Shown here: piece after piece, positions 43,456 to 54,739 of the stretch
Layout: every line of letters begins with the position of its first letter
Position numbering within the stretch: position 1 is the stretch's first letter
Assembly: GCA_030248215.1 (NCBI GenBank)
Contig: JASANG010000238.1
Coordinates: 62,001 to 126,000 of the forward strand
Direction of reading: 5' to 3'
DNA length: 64,000 nt
From: Enoplolaimus lenunculus
Taxonomy: Eukaryota; Nematoda; Enoplea; Enoplida; Thoracostomopsidae
Program-made: the position numbers and the translations under genes
The notes under the pieces: model-generated
The model's database searches: none
Told to the model about the DNA's origin: nothing
What the model saw: the letters and a program-made list of their open reading frames with translations, nothing else

Positions 43456-45574
43456 AGATGCACAGAATATATAATTGTTGGGTTTCACTATTCTTTTCTG
43501 ACCCGTAACCAACACATTTTGCTATGGGGCTAAAAGATTTCAGAACGGAAGTACAACGGTTTACGATGAATCGCAAGCAAGGTTGAATTAAAACTTCTGG
43601 ATGTGGCTGAAAATTTTTCAGACGGGTGTGCCTCACCTTCGGCCCCTTCAGGTTTTGCATACCCGGTTCTTGTTTCCGTTATTAAAATTGTATTCTAGAG
43701 TTATGAAAGAGTACCGCGCAGTGTTGCGTTACCCATTGTGCGCGATTTCACTGTAGTAACGACAGAGTATGAAAGGCAATTTAAAGCGATAACATTTTTC
43801 AAAGTTGTCGATATTTTATTTTTACCTTCTGTTTTTGCTATATCTGGTTAATATGTCAAGCACATTGTTTTCTACTAAATTTGCAAAAAAACGGAATTCA
43901 GGTAGGAAGTACGCATTCAATAATACATAACCCACCGCTGACATAGGCATATGAGTGTAACTAAACTTAAGCCACCCACTGGTGGTTTCTGAACTTTCTG
44001 ACAGAGCTAAAGAGGTAACGAGCGCAGCGAACGAGGAGCCAAACGAAAATTTAGTACTAAATCATACTACAAAATATTTGATCCCTGTTAAGGGGCAATA
44101 CACCATTGAATCGGCCGAAGTAAAATCCGCCGTTTCACTGGCGTGTATTATAACTGTTGTTTGCCTGTGGCAATTTAATTGAGCTTCTTATTTGCGTACT
44201 CTCATTCACACCATTATGTGTAAAAATGGCTACGGTTTAGATTTTAGCGTTTCAGACCACTACAATGGAACAATAGGTATTAAATGCCGCATTTTGATTA
44301 TCAAGCAGAAATTCGTGCCGCTGGTATTTTGAGCACTTCAACCGTTGGTCTTACAGCACAGGCTTTTTATCTGTTTTTACGCATTAAAGCCTTTGATTAT
44401 CTACGCTGGCAAAAACCAAATATTGCTTTATTTTTAATACCCGGTATTTGTTGCAACCTGATAAGGAGGTGGTTGAAGTTGCTCTTTTAAGATCATTTTA
44501 AACTTTTATTAAAGTTACTGTTGTTCAATTAAATTGCATGAAACATGCGTGGAAGGTACGGAATCTGAACCCACCAGGAATTAAAGGAGCAGTGGCTTAT
44601 ACTATATGTTTCAACGTGCTGAGTTGAACAGCACGGTTTTTATTGTTTCATGACCAAGTGTTCAAAGGTTATGGCCCGCGAAATTATAGTGCAATCACGC
44701 CAGGCCAGTAACCAACAGGGGGGCACAAGAGGGTCTCGCCCCGCTCCGAAACATTTTTGCACCACCCGCGAAAAAATTTCAGCCTTGCTTGTAAGATAAA
44801 GAAAACCGTTGTATGTCCCAGCTGCAAAGTTTTTAGCCCCCTGCTAGCAAGGTGAGATGGCCACAGACCTGAATCAATCACATATTTGAAGAGGAAGTAT
44901 CTATCATTTGCACGTCCGTAAAACATGATTTACCAGGTTTTTCGTTGTACAAATGTATCACACGAATGTACATGTTTTATACAATAAAAAGTTGAAATTC
45001 AAAGGGTCATAGATTTACAACCCGCGGTCCTGCTATCATTAAAAATAACACCACTAAACTTTGCGCGTCAATATCTATAAAATAAGTTACTTTTCATAAA
45101 GTTCTTAGCGGGTCAATATTCCATGCCTCTGCCACATGATACATTGCAAAGCGCACGCTAATACTAAATGGGGTAGGAGTGCTTGCTGGTGTAATGTTAG
45201 TATTTTGCTGGTTAATTAGTGGGTGGTTTTGTTTATTTTCTGGTACGGTGCTGGCAATTTTGCTGAAAAAGCCAAATATTTTATGAAACCTTTTGATTCT
45301 CGTAGATTTCTAACATATTCTATGTAACAAAATTTGATGTAAACCTCGCAAGTTTAGACTTTATACCGTCGTTTATTAATGAACTTTAACAATGCTATGT
45401 CTGAAGGCAGACACGCTATAAAATATGTTCAATTCTGTTGGAAGATGAAATGAACAGTATTAATCTTATATTGAAGAAACATAAAAGACAGACAAGCTGG
45501 TTGTTTATGAAATAACCCATCAAGGAAGCAAAAAGGAGATTATAAAAAAGGACCCCCCGAAAAAAAAAAAACAC

Positions 45575-45575
<1 letters not shown>

Positions 45576-45617
<42 letters not shown>
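45576..45617 (+). repeat. Long poly-A tract
   Basis: About 42 A residues follow shorter A runs and a C-run (GACCCCCCG). It may be the tail of a retroposed sequence or a slippage or assembly artefact. I see no parent gene upstream. Confidence 0.8.
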
Positions 45618-45618
<1 letters not shown>

Positions 45619-45789
45619 ATAACAAGTTTGTTTGCTCAATTCGCATAGTGGAAATTCTCATTAATACCTGTGCGAAGATCGTGATTTTGGTTAAGTCATG
45701 TACCATGAATCACACCTCTTATACTGTTCTTTCCCGATGTACACGTATCGCTCTGATTTAGTATAATGCGGCCGGTTAATGTTTGCTAT

Positions 45790-46560
45790 TCCTCCCCAAT
45801 ACCTTCATAACACCAGTTATACAAGACACAAGTTATACGGCCTTACCTGTAACCTGTTCCGGAATCCTTAGAACCGATGCCTGGATCTATTTAAATCCAG
45901 CCACTGGCTCAAGATAACCAAACTTTACAATCTCCCAAGAAATCCGTGCAATCCTAACCCTGTTACAATTAAACCCCAGTTTACCAAAATTCTGTACCGT
46001 GCACTGTAACCCTGTTACAGATACACCAAAGTTTTTCGACCAATCTAACTCCGTTAGATTTGGCCCAATCCGTGTAGAGTAGTAAACCTAACCCCGTTAG
46101 ATTTACTAGACTACGTTTTTCCAAGTTCCTTACAAACCCCAAGTTCGCGAATTAGCACATAACGCCAGTATCTGATGCTGGGTAATCCTGCGCCCTGCGC
46201 AACACATGTAAACTCTTCTAGCCCGATTTCCGTCACATATCCGCCACCGTGGCAATAAATTCAACTAACTCCTTACTTACCAACAAGATGCGCACTCACG
46301 TACCAAATTCCACGAAAATTCAAACCCAATATACAAAACGCAACTCTTTTCGAAAACCGTCGATCGCTACCAGCTATGAATCAATAATAATTCCGGCCCC
46401 AGCTACCCCTTTGCATCTCGACCTAATTTGCATACAGACTGACACCCACAATTGGGTATCATCCGATGCCATATCAGGTCCAGAGCCACCCATCCTGTAC
46501 AGTTACCCTACAACAACACAAATAACACAACACCAATATAATTAGGCACCCATATTGGGT
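45790..46560. repeat. A/C-rich block resembling the one at 18060-19450
   Basis: The + strand is rich in AACCC, CTAACC and ACTCC and poor in G. The composition resembles the earlier block, so both may come from one element family. The frame at 46249-46545 has no recognisable product. Confidence 0.35.
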
Positions 46561-47371
46561 GCTGACATAGCCTAGCTATGTCCTTAACCGCAAATCCAGC
46601 TATGACACATATACAACATTATTCATTGGCCACGCAGGGCCCAGGTAAGTTTCGCATGGCGGACACAGCAGTCATAACATCGTTTTAACAATTTTACGTC
46701 TTGTAGCAACGCCTTAGCCTAACTGAAGTTCTAAGAGAGATTAGGTTGAGCCAGGGACTCCCTTCAGGTGTGGTTATAAGTTTGGTTTTAATTTATATTT
46801 TAGTTTGAAATAAGGTTTAAAAGTGGGAAAGCCACCTACAATACCTAGTCTGCTCGTCCCGCACCCTAACTTGAATTTTTGAAATATTCGAGTCGTTGTG
46901 AACTTGAAACTTCCAAATGTTGTTTCGGTCACAACGGAGCAGCTTTGTATGCTCATTTTCAAGAAATTTGTGCCGTCTAACTATTAAGGGGGTCTCCGGC
47001 TTACAAGGTCGGGTAGTTTTACCCATGAGTCTATAAAAATGGCAATACAACACGACACTGGTGGTGTGTGTGGTAAAGATGTGTTTAAACTTGTAATACA
47101 ATCCTTCTGCGGTAGTTTTGTCAAACATCTTATACAGAAGAATAGATTGATACAATATGGGTTGCTATTGCATCATAGAATTAATGTGCATTTGTTCATC
47201 ACAAAATCAATCAGAGGTACGGTTTTAAAGACAGTTTAGAGATAATCAGAACACGAACCTGAGTGTAAAGTTTTGAACACCGCAAAAATGACTAAACAAC
47301 GTCTTTTTGTTTTGAAGTTATTATATTTATTGTTTATGAAAACTAAGAATCTTGTATACTTATAGTAATTT

Positions 47372-47497
47372 GGCCCATGTAAAGATCTAAGGCGGAACGT
47401 TTTTTGGGACTGTTTGCTAAGGCTTAAGTTCAGGCTTACGCTTAGGCTTAGGTCTAGAAATATGCTTACTGTTACGGCCCTGTTCTATACATTGACC
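47372..47497. repeat. TTAGGC-bearing miniature element, family B
   Basis: It starts GGCCCATGTAAAGATCTAAG and ends near TGTTCTATACATTGACC, with GGCTTAGG motifs inside. Shorter than the 1751 copy. Confidence 0.65.
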
Positions 47498-47984
47498 GGT
47501 GTTTTATACTAAACGTGGTATTCCTCTCGGTAAACAAGAACGTGCTTTTGTATCACCCAGTTATACTACTCACTGGTACCCATAAACGCATGGGTATACC
47601 AGCGGGTAAAGAAATCCAAAGTGTGGATAAAAAATTGATTTTTACGCATACTTAGTGTTTGGGTTGGAAACTAATCATTTCAGAATCGAAAGGTTGTTTA
47701 TAACTCCATCAGGATTTTTAAACTTTAATTCCAATTTTAGTTTGTCAAATCAACGGCTGTGTTGCAAAGATTATAGAATTAAGTCAACATTTAACTAAGT
47801 TTTACAGCTTCGACTTAAAGCTTTAGGTTTTCAGCAAGAATTATAATTTACTAAACTAATAAGTGGTTGGTAAAAATTTGAGATATGTTGAGCTACTAGT
47901 GATAACTTTGCAACGAGACAGATTACACCTCCTTGGGCCTGCCGATTTAGAAATATCGGAAATTCTGTTATCATTATGCTCAAA

Positions 47985-48290
47985 AATTATTGTAAATCAC
48001 GTATATATCTCGCAATTTTTCATTACAGGTATGCCGCGAGTGTTCGAAATGAAATAAAAATTACGAAATTCTTCCAAAATTTTACAGTTTTCAGTGTATC
48101 CGGTGTTTGTTGTTTAAAATTTTATAAAGCCCTATGAATATATGCATACCTCAATTGTTTGCCTGAAAAATACAACATCTTTGAAACTTTTATACTTAAA
48201 TATCCGTTTTCCGTTTCCGTGCCCGTTATCTTGATCACAATCCGTTTTCGTTTCCGTTTCCGTTATTTTTACTATCAGCTTGCACTTTTT
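47985..48290. repeat. Dispersed repeat with CCGTTTCCG motifs, copy 3
   Basis: It shares TTCGAAATGAAATAAAAATT, ATATGCATACCTCAATTG and TTTTCCGTTTCCGTGCCCG with the copies near 16490 and 41020. The right end has repeated TTTCCGT. Confidence 0.65.
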
Positions 48291-48452
48291 TAGCATCATA
48301 CTTCATTTGGTCCAAAGACCAGTCTGCTTGTCATCTGTCTCCGCAATCCAGCCGATAAATATTGTTTTATCGTTTCATTAAAACATACTAATGTTTTGTT
48401 TATATATTCATAGCGGCATACTAATGTATTAAATAATGGCTGACACAAGTGA

Positions 48453-49347
48453 CTGTAGTGACCTGAATAAGAGGAGGGGAGGAATGGTATTTATTTCGCC
48501 TCTCCAGAGGGTAACCCCCCTTGTTACTCGGCTACGGACTGGTATTTATTTTTAACACACGCTCCGCCACTCTTCGTTACTGATATACTGCACTGACCAG
48601 AATAAGAGGGGGTAATAAGAGGGGGTCTCCATTTTGAGTCCCGATCAATAGGAGTCCGTATCCCTAGTAAAAGTCCGTAAGCGGATAGAATCCCTAAACC
48701 CTAATTATAGTCTATAAATGACAGTTATCCCTAATTGTAGAGCATAAATAACTCCAGGACCAAATAAAGTTAAGTTTTAAACTTTAAAGCGTACTTAAGT
48801 TTTGAAAGTACATTCCTAAGTATAACCTTGTATTATCGCTAACGGTATTGACACAAGACAAATAAACGTTTAATTCAACGGATAGTTGCATTACCGAATA
48901 TATCAGTAACGAAGGACGGCGGAGGGCGGGTTAAAAATAAATAACAGTCCGAAACCGAATAACAAGGGGGTACCCTCTGGAGAGGCCAAATAAATATCAG
49001 TCCCCCCCTCTTATTCCGGTCACTACAGTATATCCGGTACTGAAATTTATCCGTTGGATTAAACGTTTGTCTTGGGTCAATAGCTTGAGCGTTAATGCAA
49101 GGTTATACTTAGGAATGCACTTTCAAACATTAAGTACGCTTTAAACTTTCAGATTCAAGTTATTTGGTCCTGGAGTCATTTTACGCTACAATTACGAATA
49201 ATTGACATTTATGGACTCTAATTAGGGTTTAGGGACTCTATCCGCTTACGGACTTTTATTAGGGATGCGGACTCCTATAGATTGGGACACAAAATAGGCA
49301 CCCCCTCTTATTACCACCCCCGCATTCCCCTTATTCGGGTCACTCAG
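48453..49347 (-). mobile_element. TA-flanked miniature element split by a relative
   Basis: The outer element is in reverse orientation. The left end is CTGTAGTGACCTGAATAAG; the right end is TTATTCGGGTCACTCAG. It is interrupted at a TA by a second complete member (48588-49028). Removing the insert and one TA leaves about 452 bp, the family length. Confidence 0.8.
48588..49028 (+). mobile_element. TA-flanked miniature element inserted in its relative
   Basis: A 441-bp member, the same length as the copy at 36875. TA lies at 48586-48587 and 49029-49030. The host sequence resumes (GATATA then TATCCGGTACTG), as expected for insertion into TA. Confidence 0.85.
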
Positions 49348-49478
49348 GTGAGTGCTCCAAATAATTGGAACTAGATTGAAAAGTAAATAAGAGCGCGGAA
49401 CCGAATAGCGAGAAAGGTACCTGTAGAGAAGCGAAATATATAAATATCACTCACCCACTCTTATTCGAGTCGCTACAG
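49348..49478 (+). repeat. Partial third copy of the TA-flanked family
   Basis: Only the final part remains, ending TTATTCGAGTCGCTACAG. It abuts the right end of the nested pair, making a cluster of three. Confidence 0.65.
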
Positions 49479-49816
49479 TGTTAGCCAACAACTGGTTTAT
49501 ATAACAACTGTTTTTAACAGTTTCTATAACATTTTGTGTCGCAAAAACACGTAAATTTAAATATTAAATGCAAGTTATTCTCGATCTGGTTCCAATCGTT
49601 TGTTCCGGGATAAAATAAAAATACGCTGAACACTTAACGTTTTCGGTTGAAAGCCCCTTGGGTATTCACATTTATATCTAAATGTTTGTCAAAAATATTA
49701 ACAATAATTGACAAAGTGATAATTCGGGCAGTAGAAAGTAGAAAACTTTAAAGTAATTTGTTACCGAAAGGCGCTGGGGTGTATTCAGGGGGAAGGCACG
49801 ACAAGCGCCCCCTAAG

Positions 49817-50798
49817 TAGTGTTGTGCAGTTGTGTCTTTTTCTATTGGCCGGCCCGCCGGCGGCCAACGGGACGATTGACCGGCCCGCCGGTCATTGGCC
49901 GCCGACCGACCAATGTACAAATTTTAACATTTATCAAGCGTGTTTATAACTGTATATATCGTTACGTTTCTAGAAGCTATACCAATCATTTTAGACTCAG
50001 TAAATGCGTAAAAGAACAAGATAGTATATCATAAGCTATAATAGGAGACAGTTCATTATTTCTAAAATTTTTATATACCGCAACATCTTTGCAAAATATT
50101 GCCGATCATCCCCCCTTCATGCAACATACGACGAAACGTTTAATGATCAAAATATTGGCCTATATGTTACGCTGCTGGCCAGTGATCAAATCACGCACGC
50201 TTACGTATAAATTTAGCCAGGGGATTGCAGGTGTGAACTCGACCAGTTTGAACATAGAAATTTAGTTCCAGCTTACCGACACCTAAAAATTTTGACTGTG
50301 GCTCTATTTACATTACACCTACGTTTTTAAAACACATTTCATAACCATCACAAATAAACAAATCAGTTATCAGGGAGAAAATCTGAGATGATTTAATTCA
50401 ATTACATTATTATCCACTTTATTATTGTCCAAAAATATTTATATATACTCCAGTGAAAGATTTCACTATATTTTTCTAATAGGCAATGGAACCCAAATCA
50501 TCTGAAACCTTTTATATCACCACACGAGCTATCTTGGCTACTGTCTAGAATACAACTGCAAGCAAAGTAGTTTCAACTAGTGATACAATCTTAAACAATA
50601 ATGATAACAGTGGGCAACATTGCGTATTACAACTAAAAACTTTAGAATCGAAACTTAAACTTATAAAAACTGATCATGTCACAATGTTTTTAATTTTTTC
50701 TGTGATAAACAATTACTGGATCGCCGGCTTGCGGCGGCCAGCTAACCGGCCGGCCGGTGACCTGTCTGCCGCCGGTTCCTGACCGGTGCACAACATTA
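49817..50798. mobile_element. hAT-like element with GC-rich palindromic subterminal ends
   Basis: The short inverted ends TAGTGTTGTGCA and TAATGTTGTGCA (right end inverted) are flanked by CCCCTAAG (49809-49816) and CCCCTGAG (50799-50806), 7 of 8. Just inside both ends are CCGGCCCGCCGG-type palindromes in otherwise AT-rich DNA. It is 982 bp and no transposase is seen. Confidence 0.7.
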
Positions 50799-51187
50799 CC
50801 CCTGAGAAAATTGTTCACCGGCTTGTTTGTTTAAACTTCAAAGGCTTCAAATCATGGACGTCAATTTGTTATAAAATGACTGGGGTCAATTTGGTTTAAA
50901 TTTAGCTTCGCATCTAAGGGTTCCAAAAACTTTTTAGTTGTTCACCTGCACAGAACTCATATCGGCTTTGGAAAAATATCAGTTTGTCTGAGAAGGCAGC
51001 ACCGAGAAAATGCAAAAACAGAAAGTTCATACATTCCCAAAACGTAGCCTGGGGGATCATATGTCTACCCCTCCCCCTTTTTGGGATTTATGTTCAGTAA
51101 TTTTTAGGCATGGTATCAGTTTTTAAAGCAAGAAACCCCTTCGAAATTCTGATAGAACATAACACCCTACTTTTAAAGTCATGGCTA

Positions 51188-51621
51188 CTGTATTGACCCG
51201 AGGGGGTAATAAGAGGGGGTTTTCATTTTGAGTCCCAATTAATAGGAGTCAGCACTCCTAATAAGAGTCCGTAAGCGGATAGAGTCCCTAAACCCTAATT
51301 AGAGTCCATAAATGTCAATTATTGCTAATTATACTGCATAAATGACTCCAGGACCAAATAAAGTTGATCTGGAAGCGTTAAAGCATACTTAAGGTTTCAA
51401 AGTACATTCCTAAGTATAACCTTGCATTATCGCGCAAGCTATTGACACAAGACAAATAAACGGTTAATTCAACGGATAATTGCAGTACCCGACATATATC
51501 AGTAACGAAGGGCGTCGGAGGGCGAGTTCAAAATAAATAACAGTCCGTAGCCGAATAACAAGGGGGGTACCCTCGGTGAGGCCAACTAAATATCAGTCCC
51601 CTCTTATTCGGGTCACTACAG
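51188..51621 (+). mobile_element. TA-flanked miniature element
   Basis: A 434-bp member with TA on both sides (51186-51187, 51622-51623). Its ends and interior match the copies at 36875 and 48588 closely, suggesting fairly recent spread of the family. Confidence 0.85.
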
Positions 51622-52951
51622 TACGTTCATGTCCGCTCGGTGTAGTTGCAGCAGGGCCAGTACTGGGATGTTTGCCCCTTTTTAAACTAAATGTGTGCGG
51701 TCCAGAAAATAGTAAGAAAAATTTTATACTCAATCGCTTTGCATCCTCGGGCACACGCGTGAATGTCCTTAAAAACACAAGACTTTTTTATATTTTTAAA
51801 TTCTTGTTTTACTTTATGTTCGCTATAGGCAACACGGTAAGATTAAAAGAAACATGTATAATACTTCTAAATGAATTATAACCACAAGGAACTGAAGTGT
51901 ATCGGTTAAGCACGTTCACGTGGGTTCTATTCTTGGGTTTGATTGCAACTCTGCGCTTTCCGATTTAAACTGGATAAGCCGTTAGTCAGGTTTCCCATGA
52001 CAATTAATTAGACAATTACATTGTCGAACTCGACTCTAAAAAATTTGACTTTATACCTCGAAAGGTCAATAACTTGGTTTTTTAATCTGTTTTAAATTAA
52101 TACTCTGATCATTGTTACGTTTTTGTTATTGATTTGAATAGTAGCATTGTTTGAAGTTATTCCGTAAACTGTGAAGCTCTTCCTTCGAACTACTTTTTCA
52201 GACTCTGTAATAAAGCATACGCGTTGTGACAAACAAGGAACAAGTAGGGTGTACCGAGAGGAACGCAGTGTTGCCGCTCCCACCCAATCGGTATTCACTT
52301 TTAAGACGCCGCTTTGTTGAAACATTGCTAACGAGTTTATAATTATATAAAAAACCAATATTTAGTAGTTTTTCGGTGCCGGTATCGCAAATCGCAAACC
52401 AACTTCTTGCAACAAACGGACGATTGCTCCTAAGGACAATTTCTTCGATAAAAATTTTCAAGGCTATAGCTCTACTGTGTTCAAGGAACAATACTTGCGT
52501 CCCTATGAAGAATTATTGTTCACGATTTTATTCCGTGAACATTCCTCACCCTGCTTTTCGTTCCTATATTTGCTAAAAGTCACTAGCATTTGTGAGGCAT
52601 CCTGGTTGCGCAAAGTTCTTTTTATAAGTTTGTGCATCCAGGAGCCGCTGGCCAATCCAAAATTATGTACCCCACCATAAACGCTACGTTGCTAAATTTG
52701 AAAGTAACTCTGGTGCGTTCGCACCACAAATTTGCAACGATTTGCAATTTTAAACGGTCGTAAGAGAAAGCCTCTTGAAACAATAATTATTCATTGGGAG
52801 TTTTTGCTGTGGGACGAGACAAGAATTCGTTCTAAAGAGTATTAGGTGGAGCAATTGTTATTGGGCAGTTTTTGCTTGATTGAAATTGTCCTTATACAAT
52901 TACTTCACCGCAAATTTTTCATAACAATTTCATTCCTTGTGAAATTGTCCT

Positions 52952-53010
52952 AGGATCATTTCTCCAGGGGAGGAATGGTCTTGGACGATTTCTCCAGGGG
53001 AGAAAGTGAT
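52952..53010 (+). repeat. Short direct duplication
   Basis: ATTTCTCCAGGGGAG occurs twice about 30 bases apart, in a slightly diverged tandem pair. Confidence 0.5.
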
Positions 53011-54171
53011 TTTTGACACAGGCCCGCGTTGCTAGTAATTCTTCGCGTACGCAGCTAGGTGTAAGCTACGTATAACGAACGAAAGTCATCTTTTTACATC
53101 AATTATTTAATACTTCTTCAGCCGAAGTATATCAAAAAACAACTGACGACCTAGAAAAAAAATTATGCGTCCTTATAATTTGCAGCAATCATAGAGTCGT
53201 TTATGCTGTTTTCACATGAATATATTGCTTTTATGCAAGTGGCAACAGTATTGATTTTCCATGAACGTTATTCATAGTGTATTTCGAAACAGTTTCGTTT
53301 ATTTTCAACTTTTCGAAAGCTTGAAACTGAATCCAACAATTACAAAATGGTTTCACCGTCTTTATAGCGTTCCAGGCCATAATTATTATTTTTAGACCGT
53401 TAAAATATTTAGCCTAAACAAGGAAATAGCAATTTTGGACTTTATCCGTAAACGAACTATAGTTATAGATATTAAATCCAATAAGACGCAAAATACAGGG
53501 TTGGACCTCCAACTCTTATTTCTGCCTCGGTCTTATTCGTGTCACTGCAGTAAAGTTGCACCAGCTTTGAAAGATTCACCTGATCACAATTTCGTGCAAT
53601 CTTGACGACGTGATGTCAAAACTTCAAGGCTTTAAGTCACCCCATGCGTGCCAAATCTGACATTTAATACATATACAAAATTATGAAAAATTACTATAAC
53701 TGTATATATCACTTAATGGTTTAATGTAGTTTTCAACCTGAAAATAGGCAGGAAATCATGTTTGGCACATTTAAATTGTGTACTCTTATCACTGTTTCGC
53801 TGCTTGACAGCTAATAGCCCTTTTATCTTATATGTACACTTTCCCCCATTGTATCCGAAATTTTCTGATGTTGGTAGAGTTTTAAATCAGTATTGGAATT
53901 AGGTTTAGGCTTAAGCCTGCAGGAGGCTTTGTATATACGAAATCATACGATTGGTGCAGACTGTAAGGCAATTTCCACGATATCAGTACGCCGCCAGGTA
54001 AGTTTCGACGAAGTAGTGTGATGGACACAGAATCCAAAAAAGCAAGCTTCAGTGTCTTACACATTGAAGCCAAAAAGCTTCAGTGATCCGGATAATGAAG
54101 CTAATAAGCTTTTAAGCTGAATAATGTGCAGTATTGCTGCACCCCATAGCAATGTCATTAGCGCTTACTTT

Positions 54172-54266
54172 GGCCAATGTAAAGAACAGGGGCGGAACAG
54201 TAGTCTAAAGCTTAACCCTATTGCAGTCCCACAAAAAACGTTCCGCCCCTGATCTTTACATGGGCC
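54172..54266. repeat. Minimal family B element lacking the TTAGGC core
   Basis: The ends GGCCAATGTAAAGAACAGGG and, inverted, GGCCCATGTAAAGATCAGGG are flanked by CTTACTTT and CTTATTTT (7 of 8). At 95 bp it has lost the TTAGGC clusters but was still duplicated at its target, or lost them afterwards. Confidence 0.75.
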
Positions 54267-54650
54267 CTTATTTTGCAACGTCATTATATTCTTATGCCTG
54301 ATCCTCAACGCCGTTGTCCTGTTCGCAACCATGAAAATCAAAATCTGTATAATTGGGTTTACCCTAACACAAATACCTATGCTAATTTCAACAAAATACT
54401 TTTGTGGTAAACTTGTTTCGTTCCTTCGCAATTTTTTAAATTTAGCTTAATCTAACTCGCACTTGTTGGAAGCGTCTCTTTAGCTGCATTCAGATAAAAA
54501 TGCTGAACCTGACAATTCACCAGAATAAAATGTAAACTTGCGTTTAACCAATTTATGCATTGTTTATGCTATTTTTGTGCTGTTTCCAACTTTTTATTGC
54601 ATCATTTTAGTATTAACACTTATACGACCGGCAGCTATGAAATGGACTTT

Positions 54651-54739
54651 ATGAGCATATTATGGACGATGTACAATGTTTATAATTTAAATTTATACTT
54701 AACGATCTTCGTAATCGTTAGTATTTCTATGGTGCACTG
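54651..54739 (+). CDS. Channel gene exon 1: signal peptide
   Basis: [20 protein letters not shown] continues into VIVSISMVH, a hydrophobic signal peptide. The exon ends in a split Cys codon at a GTAAGT donor. Further upstream, the frame stays open from 54555 but has no signal-like sequence. Confidence 0.65.

Larger units (their letters stand above)
34690..54650. other. Intergenic region between SMP and channel genes
   Basis: About 20 kb without a gene I can support. Frames of 60-130 codons occur (for example at 38505-38900 and 39867-40247) but lack recognisable domains and overlap dispersed repeats. Listed separately are miniature elements, a poly-A tract and an A/C-rich block. Stretches 35430-36870, 39060-39860, 44500-45500 and 51900-52900 are plain AT-rich DNA to my eye. 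Confidence 0.6.

Noticed and set aside
49678-50034. Pro/Arg-rich frames on both strands near 49.8 kb
   Set aside because: They derive from GC-rich palindromic ends of a transposon.
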